Of a DNA stretch of 64,000 nucleotides, positions 35,215 through 43,587 are shown in pieces; positions within the stretch are counted from its first letter, which is position 1, and each line of letters opens with the position of its first letter. Below the pieces are notes generated by a model that worked only from the letters and a program-made list of their open reading frames with translations, was not told the origin of the DNA and did no database searches. Source of the stretch: Johnsonella sp. (GTDB taxonomy: Bacteria > Bacillota > Clostridia > Lachnospirales > Lachnospiraceae). The position numbers and the translations under genes were made by a program. The DNA lies in contig JAUMWW010000009.1 of NCBI GenBank assembly GCA_030529445.1, positions 1 through 64,000 of the forward strand. Direction: 5' to 3'.

Positions 35215-36120
35215 TTAATTCTCTTTTACATATTTCTCATTGAGCTCGGCAATGCCGCTTACCAGACCGGCAAGATTTTGCAGATTGCTCGGAATAATGA
35301 TCTTCGTGGATTTGCCGTCCGCCACCCGTTCAAAGGTCTCCATTCCCTTCAGGGCAATAACGGACTGGGTCGGATTCGCTTCATTAAGAAGCTTCAAGCT
35401 CTCCGCCTTCGCTCTTTGTATCGCCATGATTGCCTGTGCCTGACCTTCCGCCCTCTTGATTGCGGTTTCTTTATCCGCCTCCGCATTTAAGATCGCCGCC
35501 TGCTTCGCACCCTCCGCAACCAGTATCGCACTCTCCTTTTTCGCCTGCGCTTCCAGGATATTCGCTCTCTTTTCTCTCTCCGCCTTCATTTCCTTTTCCA
35601 TCGCGATCCGGATATCCTGAGGAGGAAGTATGCTTTTAAGCTCCACTCTGTTGACCTTGATTCCCCACGGATCGGTCGCCTCATCCAGCTCCATGCGCAT
35701 CGTTGAGTTGATCGTATCCCTCGAGGTCAAGGTCTGATCGACCGTCATATCACCGATGATATTTCTGAGCGTCGTCGCGGTCAGGTTTTCTATCGCCGCA
35801 ATCGGTCTCTCGACTCCGTAGGTATAAAGCCTCGGATCCGTCACCTGATAATATACGATGGTATCGATCTGCATCGTTGCATTATCCTTTGTAATAACGG
35901 GCTGAGGCGGAAAGTCCACCACCTGCTCTTTTAAGGATATCATCAGAGCCACTCTGTCAAAAAAGGGATTAATAAAATTCAATCCCGAATTTAAGCTTTG
36001 AGAATACTTTCCCAGCCTCTCCACTACATACACTCTCGATTCCGGAACGATGCGCACCGCCTTTAAGGTAATCACAAGCACTATTGTCAATACGATAATC
36101 GTTAAAGCCCATCCAAACAT
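35215..36120 (-). CDS. SPFH/Band 7 domain protein (QmcA/stomatin-like)
   Basis: A 301-residue stomatin-family protein: one N-terminal membrane helix (residues about 3-22), then the SPFH domain with RIVPESRVYVVERLGKYSQSLNSGLNFINPFFDRVA, and a long coiled coil rich in AEREKRANILEAQAKKESAILVAEGAKQAAILNAEADKE. Such proteins form large membrane-bound oligomeric cages and are often partnered by NfeD proteins. The gene begins three bases after nfeD ends, supporting a functional pair. Role in membrane microdomains or protease control is family knowledge. Confidence 0.93.
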   Translation of the reverse strand: MFGWALTIIVLTIVLVITLKAVRIVPESRVYVVERLGKYSQSLNSGLNFINPFFDRVALMISLKEQVVDFPPQPVITKDNATMQIDTIVYYQVTDPRLYTYGVERPIAAIENLTATTLRNIIGDMTVDQTLTSRDTINSTMRMELDEATDPWGIKVNRVELKSILPPQDIRIAMEKEMKAEREKRANILEAQAKKESAILVAEGAKQAAILNAEADKETAIKRAEGQAQAIMAIQRAKAESLKLLNEANPTQSVIALKGMETFERVADGKSTKIIIPSNLQNLAGLVSGIAELNEKYVKEN

Positions 36121-36123
36121 TTT

Positions 36124-36528
36124 TTATACCCTCTTTCCCAGTATTATTTTATTGCCGTCAAAATTGTCCACATATACGATATCACCCTTATCAAAGCCTT
36201 TTTCACCGTATGCGGACCATATGCCTCCTTTATATCTTACCTCATATCTGCCTTTGCCGTCCGCAGAATCGCAGATCGCACTGATCTGAACCTCTTCCTT
36301 TCGCAGTCTCTCCTTCGGCTTAATATACGCCTTGCAGAATCTGCGCAATCCCAGAATAAAAAACAGAGATAATACGGAAAAAATCATAGCCTGTATCTTG
36401 ATATCCTCTACGAGGAGGGATACAAAGACCATGATTAAGGCCGCCGCCGCAAGCCAAATAGAGACCAATGCGGGAATCAGTATCTCGATCAGAGCGAAGA
36501 TTGCAAATAAAATCCCCCAGATTAACAT
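36124..36528 (-). CDS. NfeD family membrane protein
   Basis: A 134-residue short NfeD protein: three to four hydrophobic segments in residues 1-75 followed by an OB-fold domain with VQISAICDSADGKGRYEVRYKGGIWSAYGEKGFDKGDIVYVDNFDGNKIILGK. The short form lacks the serine protease domain of long NfeD. It normally works with the adjacent SPFH protein. ATG 36528 is preceded by AAGGAGG; the frame upstream of it is unlikely to be translated. Confidence 0.92.
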   Translation of the reverse strand: MLIWGILFAIFALIEILIPALVSIWLAAAALIMVFVSLLVEDIKIQAMIFSVLSLFFILGLRRFCKAYIKPKERLRKEEVQISAICDSADGKGRYEVRYKGGIWSAYGEKGFDKGDIVYVDNFDGNKIILGKRV

Positions 36529-36620
36529 ATGCCGCCGCCTCCTTCTTAAATAAAATATATACTGCTTTGCGAACTGGTTTCGCTTTATCAAATGAATAAA
36601 ATACGCAGTTTTACCGTTTC

Positions 36621-36649
36621 ATTATAAGACAATATTTTTTTCAATGCAA
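36621..36649 (-). promoter_or_regulatory. Promoter of the nfeD-SPFH operon
   Basis: TTGCAT (36644-36649), a 17-base spacer and perfect TATAAT (36621-36626) on the minus strand. Confidence 0.65.
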
Positions 36650-36713
36650 CATCGATAAAAGCAAAGAATTTCTTAATGCTTTTTTTATGCTAAAAACCTA
36701 TGATTTCAGCATG

Positions 36714-36742
36714 TTGACAGGAACATTCGCTTCTGCTAACAT
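36714..36742 (+). promoter_or_regulatory. Promoter of the cyclophilin lipoprotein gene
   Basis: Perfect TTGACA (36714-36719), a 17-base spacer and TAACAT (36737-36742), about 55 bases before the ATG. Confidence 0.65.
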
Positions 36743-36804
36743 CTCTATTATATATAAAAAAACGTAACTATTCACAATGGCACTCAAACAGGAGGTAATA
36801 CTTT

Positions 36805-38028
36805 ATGAGAAAGACAACTTTGGTTAAATCAGCTATCTTATGTATTTCTTCACTTATGGTCATTGGATTGTCTGCCTGCGCAGCACAGACCCAGGAAAGC
36901 TCGGCTCCCGAGACCCAGGCTTCCTCGGTCGCGGAAAGCTCGGAAAGCACGGCACAAACCCAAGCGGAAAGCAAAGCGGAAGAAAGCAAAGCAACGGACA
37001 CCGCAAAGCCGGATTCTCACGATTATTTTTCGGAAGTTACGGTGTATGAATTCATGGCAAGGCATTGGGATGAGAGCGATTTTGAAGTAAGATTCAAGGA
37101 ATTTTCGGAAGCCCTCACTCAGAAAAAGGACTGGAGCGATTTTCTTGTTGCGGATATCGCCGCAGAATACTCCGATCCCATTAAAGCTTTCTTTGCTCCC
37201 TTCGAAGGAAAGGAAGTGGAATACGTCTATACGAAATGCCCGCGCCTTTATAAGGTGGAAGGATTCGATGAGTACAACGATATGAGAGGTATTCTCGAAT
37301 ACAAATTCAGGGTTAAGGATGGGGATGCCGTGACCGAATACAGCACGATGTTCAATATCGCAAGACATGGTGACGCTTCGGGAATGAAATGGCAGATCTA
37401 TCAGATGATGTGGAAGGATACCGGAGTCGATGTAAGCGAAGCTCCGATTAAGCAGCTTGATCCTCCTGCAAAGGGAGAGGAAGTCTGCATCATGACCACG
37501 GATGCGGGCGTGATTAAAATGCGCCTCTTCCCCGATGAAGCTCCGATCGCCGTAAAGAACTGGATAGAACTTTCCAAGCAGGGCTTCTATGACGGAACTC
37601 CTTTTGCCCGTGTCATCAAAAACTTTGTAATCCAGGGCGGAGCTTTGGACGGTTCCGGAGATGAATCCAAATCCATCTACGGCGGCTTCTTTGAAGACGA
37701 GGTAGGCAAAGGACTGTATAATTTCAACGGCGCTCTCTGCCTTGGCAATGTGGGACCGCATACCAACGGCAACCAGTTCTATATCGTACAATGCCCGACC
37801 GTTGACGAGGCTCGTCTCCCCCTGATGTCTCTTCCGGTAAATATCGAGGAAAAATACAAAGAGATCGGCGGATTCCCCGAGCTTGACGGAAGATATACCG
37901 TATACGGACAGGTTTATGAGGGTATGGACGTGGTGGAAGCCATCGCGGCTCAGGAAACGGATGATCAGGATGCACCTCTTTCCAACCCCGTAAAAGTAGT
38001 CAGCATTACTTTTGAAACAATCGAATAA
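36805..38028 (+). CDS. Cyclophilin-type peptidyl-prolyl isomerase lipoprotein
   Basis: A 407-residue surface lipoprotein. The signal peptide ends in VIGLSACAAQ (lipobox LSAC, Cys about 25), followed by a Ser/Glu/Ala-rich tether to residue 70. Residues about 75-210 form a domain with no clear match. The last 190 residues are a cyclophilin: VIKMRLFPDEAPIAVKNWIELSKQGFYDGTPFARVIKNFVIQGG and the NGNQFYIVQ segment, with Phe, Gln and Arg of the active site in FARV and FVIQGG. It would catalyse proline isomerisation of exported proteins. AGGAGG lies before ATG 36805. Confidence 0.92.
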   Translation: MRKTTLVKSAILCISSLMVIGLSACAAQTQESSAPETQASSVAESSESTAQTQAESKAEESKATDTAKPDSHDYFSEVTVYEFMARHWDESDFEVRFKEFSEALTQKKDWSDFLVADIAAEYSDPIKAFFAPFEGKEVEYVYTKCPRLYKVEGFDEYNDMRGILEYKFRVKDGDAVTEYSTMFNIARHGDASGMKWQIYQMMWKDTGVDVSEAPIKQLDPPAKGEEVCIMTTDAGVIKMRLFPDEAPIAVKNWIELSKQGFYDGTPFARVIKNFVIQGGALDGSGDESKSIYGGFFEDEVGKGLYNFNGALCLGNVGPHTNGNQFYIVQCPTVDEARLPLMSLPVNIEEKYKEIGGFPELDGRYTVYGQVYEGMDVVEAIAAQETDDQDAPLSNPVKVVSITFETIE

Positions 38029-38030
38029 GC

Positions 38031-38126
38031 ATGGAATACGCTGCGGCTCTTTGCCGCCCGATTCCATATCGTAACAGGGAGTGCCATCCTTTTATGAATG
38101 CTCGTAAAGGGATGGCACTCTCCCTG
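38031..38126 (+). other. Two tandem stem-loops between the cyclophilin and mgsA genes
   Basis: The first (38031-38067) pairs ATGGAAT with ATTCCAT around an inner GCGGC/GCCGC stem. The second (38075-38126) pairs CAGGGAGTGCCATCC with GGATGGCACTCTCCCTG, a roughly 15-pair stem with a two-base bulge, ending five bases before the mgsA AGGAGG site. Neither has a T run. Confidence 0.75.
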
Positions 38127-38148
38127 TAAAGGAGGAAGTAGAAAAACT

Positions 38149-38613
38149 ATGGATAAGCTTACATTGACGATAGGAAAACAAAAAAATATCGCATTGATTG
38201 CACATGACGGGAAAAAGCCCGATCTGATTGCATGGTGCGAGGCGCATAAGGAAATCCTCAAGAATCATTTTCTCTGCGGAACCGGCACGACGGCAAAGAT
38301 GATTACCGATAAAACATCTCTTCCGGTAAGAGGCTATAATTCCGGACCTCTCGGAGGGGATCAGCAGATCGGAGCAAAGATTGTGGAGGGAAAGATCGAT
38401 TTTGTCATCTTCTTCGCCGATCCTCTTTCCGCGCAGCCGCATGATCCCGATGTAAAAGCTCTCCTGAGAATTATTCAGGTATACGATATTCCTATGGCTA
38501 CCAATAAAGCGACTGCCGATTTCCTGATCCATTCTTCTCTCATGAATCAGGAATACGATCATGATATCATTAATTTTACGGAAACAATCAAGCAAAGGGC
38601 AAAAAGCCTGTAA
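38149..38613 (+). CDS. mgsA: Methylglyoxal synthase
   Basis: A 154-residue methylglyoxal synthase that converts dihydroxyacetone phosphate to methylglyoxal plus phosphate, a bypass of lower glycolysis when sugar phosphates pile up. Signatures are KNIALIAHDGKKPDLIAW with the active-site His and Asp, CGTGTTAKMI (phosphate binding), and GPLGGDQQIGA holding the catalytic Asp. ATG 38149 is set by AAAGGAGGA. A short frame upstream of it is part of the leader hairpin. Fucose breakdown by the nearby operon yields the same DHAP substrate. Confidence 0.95.
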   Translation: MDKLTLTIGKQKNIALIAHDGKKPDLIAWCEAHKEILKNHFLCGTGTTAKMITDKTSLPVRGYNSGPLGGDQQIGAKIVEGKIDFVIFFADPLSAQPHDPDVKALLRIIQVYDIPMATNKATADFLIHSSLMNQEYDHDIINFTETIKQRAKSL

Positions 38614-38627
38614 ATAATATATTTTAC

Positions 38628-38656
38628 TTGACATTTAATATTTCTGTAACTATAAT
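38628..38656 (+). promoter_or_regulatory. Full-consensus sigma-A promoter of the 3D-domain gene
   Basis: TTGACA (38628-38633), exactly 17 bases, TATAAT (38651-38656). It is one of two perfect promoters in the window and implies strong constitutive expression unless repressed. A leader of about 85 bases follows. Confidence 0.85.
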
Positions 38657-38748
38657 GTAACATATCTATTGGTGGAGAAGAATATTCTTTTCCGAAAATA
38701 ATATCATTTGAGATATTGGAAAATAATCTCTATATGGAGGTATGTTAT

Positions 38749-39402
38749 ATGAAACATCAGTTTATCAAGATTTTTGCCTTAAGCAGTATTCTGACGGTCT
38801 GTTTATTTGCACCCGCATCCGCCGCTTTGAAGCAGTCGGAGATCGACGCGGTAACCGGACCGGCTTTCGCAATCAATAAAAGCACTGCAAATCATACGGA
38901 AACGCAAATTCTTACCGGTCAGGAGCCGGTTGCCGCAGCAAATACGCAGGCAAGCACGGATGCTCCCAAATCCGATGCCGCGGTTCTTTCCGCGACACAG
39001 CCCGAAACTCCTTCAGCCGAAAGCGCAGGAGCGGCAGCTTCCTCAGCCGATATCGTAAAGGCGACAAACGGCAAAAGCTATAAAAGAAGCCAGAACCTCG
39101 GCGCATTCAGAGTGGTTTCCTATTGTGACAGCACTCCCGAAAAGCCCCGTTATACGGCAGGCGGCACGATTCCGAAGGCAAACCATACGGTATCTACCGA
39201 TTGGAAGGTGCTTCCCAAGGGCACGAAGATCATGATAGGAGACAGCAATATCGTATATACGGTAGAAGATACCGGCGTAAAGGGAAGAATCATAGATATC
39301 TTTCAGTCTACGCTTGCGGAGGCAAGAGCCTACGGCGAAAAACGCTTTGATATCTATATCGTCGAAGAGGTACAGGATCAAATCGTACCTCCGAAGCAGT
39401 AA
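38749..39402 (+). CDS. Secreted 3D-domain protein
   Basis: A 217-residue exported protein with a Sec signal peptide (residues 1-26, ending PASAALK), an Ala/Ser/Thr-rich disordered region to about residue 115, and a C-terminal 3D domain (named for three conserved Asp). The domain shows FRVVSYCDSTPEKPRYTAGG, then STDWKVLPKGTKIMIGDSNIVYTVEDTGVKGRIIDIF. The domain is a double-psi beta barrel like those of MltA and YabE/YocH lytic enzymes, so cell-wall hydrolysis or turnover is likely. GGAGG lies eight bases before ATG 38749. Confidence 0.9.
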   Translation: MKHQFIKIFALSSILTVCLFAPASAALKQSEIDAVTGPAFAINKSTANHTETQILTGQEPVAAANTQASTDAPKSDAAVLSATQPETPSAESAGAAASSADIVKATNGKSYKRSQNLGAFRVVSYCDSTPEKPRYTAGGTIPKANHTVSTDWKVLPKGTKIMIGDSNIVYTVEDTGVKGRIIDIFQSTLAEARAYGEKRFDIYIVEEVQDQIVPPKQ

Positions 39403-39431
39403 GATCTAAAATAAACTTTTCTATATAAACT

Positions 39432-39484
39432 AAAAAGCGGATGGATATGAGCTGCATTGAGGCAGCTTAAGCCATCCGCTTTTT
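39432..39484. terminator. Bidirectional terminator
   Basis: AAAAAGCGGATGG and CCATCCGCTTTTT arms (39432-39444, 39472-39484) enclose an inner AGCTGC/GCAGCT stem. It can end both the plus-strand 3D-domain gene and the minus-strand broken lipoprotein gene. Confidence 0.92.
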
Positions 39485-39540
39485 GTTTAATACCTCGGCA
39501 CAGAAGAAATCTTCCTCCGATCAAAAAATGCCGATTCGTT

Positions 39541-40426
39541 TCAGTTTGCCATCCAGACTCCGTTCGCTCCAAGCCGATATCCGTCCGGAGTTATTGTATC
39601 GGAGAGCATTTTTCCGTCCGTATCCAGATAATACCACGCGCCCTTCCAATTGATCCAGCCGACCGACATATATCCCTCCTCTTCTTCTCCCCGAAGAAGA
39701 ATTGCCGGCAGATGAAGAGCTTCTCTTCTGCTCTCTTCCTATATTTTCCGTTTTCGGCAAAGGAGAATTTTCCTTCTGAAGCTTTTCCTCCTTCAAAACG
39801 GAAGGATTCTTTTCTTCTTTCTCCTTCTGCCCGGGTGATAGATCGGCAGAATCACATTTGCTGTCAATTCCACACCCTCTACGGATACAGGAAGAGCACT
39901 TTCCTTAATCAAAGGTATAAAATTCCACGCTTTGCGTCCTCAGCACGTTTTCGTCTTTACGATATCCTCTGAATTCGATTCGACTATCTGACTCCGAAAG
40001 AATCTGCTTATCTCTGATTCTGATAACTCTTCCCTGCTCATTCGTCCGGAAACGAACCTTGTCGATATCAAATTTAATCTTATGATCCTTCATAAGAATT
40101 TCGCATAAAGCATTCGGAGTAAAATCTCCGATTTCACAAATTCCGTTCTGATCCGTTTTCAGGCTTGCCACCGCCGTAGGAAAGCCTCCTTCAAACCTCA
40201 TCAGGCGCAGAGGAGCATGTGCATAGGGAGCGCCTTCTTTATAAACCTCTACCTGAAGGACGGGTACTCCCTGATCGGATGCTCCCGCATCTGCCTCATC
40301 CGCATATACATTGCACCCCGAAACCATAAAAGAAAACAGGAGCATTGCCCCTGCCAATGCCAAAACAATAAAATTCCTATCTCTTTTTCTCCATTCAATT
40401 CTTTCGCTTGTTTTTTTAGATTTCAT
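39541..40426 (-). pseudogene. Broken surface lipoprotein gene with C-terminal cell-wall-binding repeat
   Basis: The first 173 codons are intact: a charged start, a hydrophobic signal ending FMVSGC (lipobox), then a beta-rich region resembling a SpaA/prealbumin-type domain, until a TAA at 39905. Beyond it the coding sense continues in other frames. Removing one T of the pair just before that TAA gives ...FDKESALPVSVEGVELTANV; adding one G in GGG near 39831 continues into a Lys/Glu/Ser linker; removing one G from GGGG at 39689-39692 gives EEEEGYMSVGWINWKGAW, a choline-binding-type repeat ending WMAN and TGA at 39541. The restored protein would have about 295 residues. Three single-base changes in 220 bases suggest decay or sequence error. 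The ribosome site is weak. Confidence 0.75.
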
Positions 40427-40512
40427 TTTCTTTTGTTTTACTGCATAAATTATCTTTTTTCAAGTTTTTTCATCTTTAGTTTACTCTTTTTCCCTACATT
40501 GTTTTCCGTACG

Positions 40513-40557
40513 AAAAAAGCTTCAACCCTCGGCAGAAATTGCCGCTTGTTGAAGCTT
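40513..40557 (-). terminator. Terminator of the TRAP operon
   Basis: AAGCTTCAA (40517-40525) and TTGAAGCTT (40549-40557) enclose an inner CGGCA/TGCCG stem; the minus strand ends in TTTTTT. It follows dctM by 30 bases. Confidence 0.9.
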
Positions 40558-40587
40558 CTTACTTGATTCGGGCTTATGCATCCTCTC

Positions 40588-41889
40588 CTATGAGGGAAAA
40601 GCCAGAGGAACGATCATCCTCGGAAGGAAGAGGATGAGTTCGGGGAAGATCACGCCGAGCATGATAATACCTAATGTAATTCCTATAATGGGCAGCACTC
40701 CCTTAAATGCCTCCGGCATCGTGATCTCGCCTATCTGCGAGGTAATCATCAGACAGGAGCCATAGGGAGGGGTTACCATTCCGAGCGAGAGCGTCAACAC
40801 CACGATCAGCCCCAGATGAACATCGTTAATATTCACCACCGCTCCAAGCTGCTTGATAATCGGCAGAAAAATGATAATTGCCGTAATCGGGCTGAGAAAA
40901 GTACCGATAAAAAGCAGGAAGAGAATCAGCAGTACATATACACCCAAATAAGAATCCGTAACCGATAAAATCGCATTCGCAATCGTCATCGGCGCATTCA
41001 GATAAGCGATCAGCCATCCCGTGATTCCTGCGGCGGAAACCGCAAACATACTGAGTGAGAAATCGACCGCCGTTTTTACGAAAATACCGGGCAAATCCTT
41101 GACCTTATAGGTTTTATATACTCCGAACATCAATACGAGCGCATACAAACAGGAAATCGCCGCCGACTCCGTTGCGGTAAAAAGACCGCTGCTCGTACCT
41201 CCCAGTATAATGACAGGAAGGAGAATTACCGGGATTCCTCCCTGCAGAGCCTTCGCTCTTTCCCTCCATGTATGCTTTTCTCCTCTGGGATAGTTATATT
41301 TTATCGCTCTGAAATAAGTATATACACATTGTGCAAAAGCAATCATAAATCCCGGCACAAAACCCGCAATAAAGAGAGCGCCTATCGAAGTTCCGCTCAT
41401 CGCCCCGTATACCACGAGCAGGACGCTCGGAGGGATAATCACTCCCAATGTGGAAGAGCATGCGGTGATTGCAACGGAAAACCCGGGATCGTATCCGGAT
41501 TTTTTCATTGCAGGAATCAGCATGGAGCCGATTCCCGCCGCATCCGCCTGAGCCGAACCGGAAAGATGCCCGAAGAGCAGACTGATTAAAATATTTACAT
41601 GCCCGAGCCCTCCCCTGATATGCCCGACAAAGGCATCGCAAATCTTAAATAATCTGTCTGTAATGCCGCCCTTATCCATGAGCTGAGCAAGAAACATGAA
41701 GAGAGGCACCGCCAGCAGAGAAAAATTATTTACCGAACTATACATACTGTTTAGAGCACTTGTTAAAGGAATTTTCATCATCACGATGACCATCATGGAA
41801 GAAAGACCGAGCGCATAGGCAATCGGTATCTTTATCATTACCATGACCGCAAAGCTGAGCAAAAGTATGACAAGCAGGCTGCTATCCAT
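40588..41889 (-). CDS. TRAP transporter large permease (DctM family)
   Basis: A 433-residue membrane protein with about 12 hydrophobic segments. DctM marks are VPLFMFLAQLMDKGG, the LSGSAQADAAGIGSMLIPAMKKSGYDPGFSVAITACSSTLGVIIPPSV block, and VVLTLSLGMVTPPYGSCL near the end. It forms the Na+-driven transport channel with DctQ. It overlaps dctQ by eight bases. Substrates of TRAP systems are usually organic acids, sialic acid or other small carboxylates; this one is unknown. Confidence 0.94.
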   Translation of the reverse strand: MDSSLLVILLLSFAVMVMIKIPIAYALGLSSMMVIVMMKIPLTSALNSMYSSVNNFSLLAVPLFMFLAQLMDKGGITDRLFKICDAFVGHIRGGLGHVNILISLLFGHLSGSAQADAAGIGSMLIPAMKKSGYDPGFSVAITACSSTLGVIIPPSVLLVVYGAMSGTSIGALFIAGFVPGFMIAFAQCVYTYFRAIKYNYPRGEKHTWRERAKALQGGIPVILLPVIILGGTSSGLFTATESAAISCLYALVLMFGVYKTYKVKDLPGIFVKTAVDFSLSMFAVSAAGITGWLIAYLNAPMTIANAILSVTDSYLGVYVLLILFLLFIGTFLSPITAIIIFLPIIKQLGAVVNINDVHLGLIVVLTLSLGMVTPPYGSCLMITSQIGEITMPEAFKGVLPIIGITLGIIMLGVIFPELILFLPRMIVPLAFPS

Positions 41890-42400
41890 GTGTTTCCTCC
41901 TTTTTATCTTTGATGATTTTGGACATATGCTTCAGATCTTCCCATAAATTTAAAACCGTATACCACATCATGAAGCAGCCCGAAAGAGGAATACAGGCAA
42001 AAAAGTATGCCTGAGGGATATTCATGGAGGGTGAAAGCCTTGTCAGTCCCATCCTAGTGAAATGATAACCGTATCTGATCAATATGTAAAAAAAGACGAT
42101 TCCGGACAGATCTCCCAAGATATCCAATAAACAATTTATTTTTTTAAATCTTTCAGGAATAAATTCCAATACATAGTGCTTTCTGTAGCGCACGGCGATT
42201 GCGCTGCCAAAAAATACCGCCCATACGAAAAACACGACGCTCAGGTCATTTGACCAGACCATGGGCAGCTTCAGTATATTTCTCCCCGCCACCTGCAAAG
42301 AAATAATCATGACAAAAACAGCTACCGAAATTCCGCCGATCGCCTTACAAATCATCTCAATGATATCGGAAAGCTTTTTTATGCCCTTAGACAGTTCCAT
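41882..42400 (-). CDS. TRAP transporter small permease (DctQ family)
   Basis: A 172-residue protein with four membrane helices (about 18-42, 52-70, 90-112 and 130-152), the standard DctQ topology. Segment VWSNDLSVVFFVWAVFFGSAIAVRYRKHYVLEF is typical, with Glu/Asn and Arg residues between helices 2 and 3. It supports the large permease. AAAGGAAA lies before the ATG, 44 bases after the substrate-binding gene. Confidence 0.9.
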   Translation of the reverse strand: MELSKGIKKLSDIIEMICKAIGGISVAVFVMIISLQVAGRNILKLPMVWSNDLSVVFFVWAVFFGSAIAVRYRKHYVLEFIPERFKKINCLLDILGDLSGIVFFYILIRYGYHFTRMGLTRLSPSMNIPQAYFFACIPLSGCFMMWYTVLNLWEDLKHMSKIIKDKKEETHG

Positions 42401-42443
42401 TCTTTTTCCTTTCTATCAACCTTGATGCCCCTAAAACCCATCT

Positions 42444-43532
42444 CTACTTCTTAATCTGTGTCTGCACGAGCTCAAGCAGATCCTCTCCCTTGCAGCCCTT
42501 TGCTATCTCCGGATAAAGCGGCTCTACCGCAGCCTTAAACTCCCCTCTGTCGGGTTTTGCTATCTTTACTCCGTTTTCCTTCTCCAGCTTTCCAAGCAGG
42601 GTATCATCCGCATCATCAGCAATCTTGGTTCCGAGTTCAGCCGCTTCCTTGGAAACCTCGAAAAGCAGGGTCTGGAATTCTGCCGGAAGCTTATTCCATG
42701 TCAGCTCGCTGCAGGTAATATGGGAAGGGGTAAACTGATGTGCCGTCATCACATGGTAAGGTGCAACCTCATACAATGCATTGGCATTATATGCCGCAAG
42801 CGTACACTCGAATGCGCCCACCGTATTGGTCTGCACGCCGGAGTAAATATCATTAAAGCTCATCGAGGTCGGAATCGCGCCGAGCGTAGACCATACCAGA
42901 GATTCCGTTGCGGAAGAAGTAACCCTCATCTTCATATTTTTGAGATCCGCAAGCTTGGTAACCTCTACGCTGGTATGAAGATCTCTCTGTCCTCCGTTGG
43001 AAAGACCGAGGAGCTTCAGACCGAGTCCGTTCTCATCATATTTGCCCTGAATATACTTAAATACTTCCCCGTCCTGAAGCAAAATGCTCTCGAACTGTTC
43101 TCTGTTTTCAAAGAGGTAAGGCATCGCAAGAATTTGGTACTGCGATACGAAGGGAGCCGCATTCTGCGTTCCTCCTATTACAATATCCAGAGTACCCAGC
43201 CTCATATCATCTATTGTGGTTTCATCATTGCCCAGCTGTCCTCCCGGAGCAACCGTAACCTCAATCGCTCCTCCCGAACGGGTATTGAGCTCCTTTGCCA
43301 TAAAATCCGCCATCTGAACCCAGGAATGATCTCCCGAAACAACGGTTGCGATTTTAAGCTGATACTGTCCCTTTGCCTGCTGCTCTGCCTGAGCGCTCGT
43401 CTCTCCCGCCGCACTCGTCTGTGCCGCAGAATCCGCCGCGCTCGTCTGTGCCGCCTTCTCCTGCTTTGCGCAGCCTGCCGCTGCAAAGAGCATCGCCGCC
43501 GCCATTGTCATAAATAATGCTTTCTTTATCAT
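42444..43532 (-). CDS. TRAP transporter substrate-binding lipoprotein (DctP family)
   Basis: A 362-residue DctP-type binding protein. The signal ends in LFAAAGCAKQ (lipobox AAGC); an Ala/Gln/Ser-rich tether follows. The body has KIATVVSGDHSWVQMADFMAKELNTRSGGAIEVTVAPGGQLGNDETTIDDMRLGTLDIVIG, FENREQFE, and the conserved Arg and Asn of the ligand clamp in KLADLKNMKMRVTSSATE and YSGVQTNTVGAFECT. ATG 43532 has AGGAGGA upstream. The Arg in MRVTSS fits a carboxylate ligand, which is common in the family. Confidence 0.93.
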   Translation of the reverse strand: MIKKALFMTMAAAMLFAAAGCAKQEKAAQTSAADSAAQTSAAGETSAQAEQQAKGQYQLKIATVVSGDHSWVQMADFMAKELNTRSGGAIEVTVAPGGQLGNDETTIDDMRLGTLDIVIGGTQNAAPFVSQYQILAMPYLFENREQFESILLQDGEVFKYIQGKYDENGLGLKLLGLSNGGQRDLHTSVEVTKLADLKNMKMRVTSSATESLVWSTLGAIPTSMSFNDIYSGVQTNTVGAFECTLAAYNANALYEVAPYHVMTAHQFTPSHITCSELTWNKLPAEFQTLLFEVSKEAAELGTKIADDADDTLLGKLEKENGVKIAKPDRGEFKAAVEPLYPEIAKGCKGEDLLELVQTQIKK

Positions 43533-43587
43533 ACTTTCTTCCTCCTGTTTTTTATTCTTCAATGCGCCGCTAAAGCGGAGCATCAAA

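Noticed and set aside
36850-38067. 405-codon minus-strand frame opposite the cyclophilin gene
   Set aside because: The plus strand has the lipobox, cyclophilin motifs and a ribosome site; the minus frame is a by-product of codon bias.
39521-39796. A separate 91-residue minus-strand gene
   Set aside because: Its TTG start and composition fit the linker of the broken lipoprotein; after the GGGG it leaves the wall-repeat frame, so it is part of the pseudogene.
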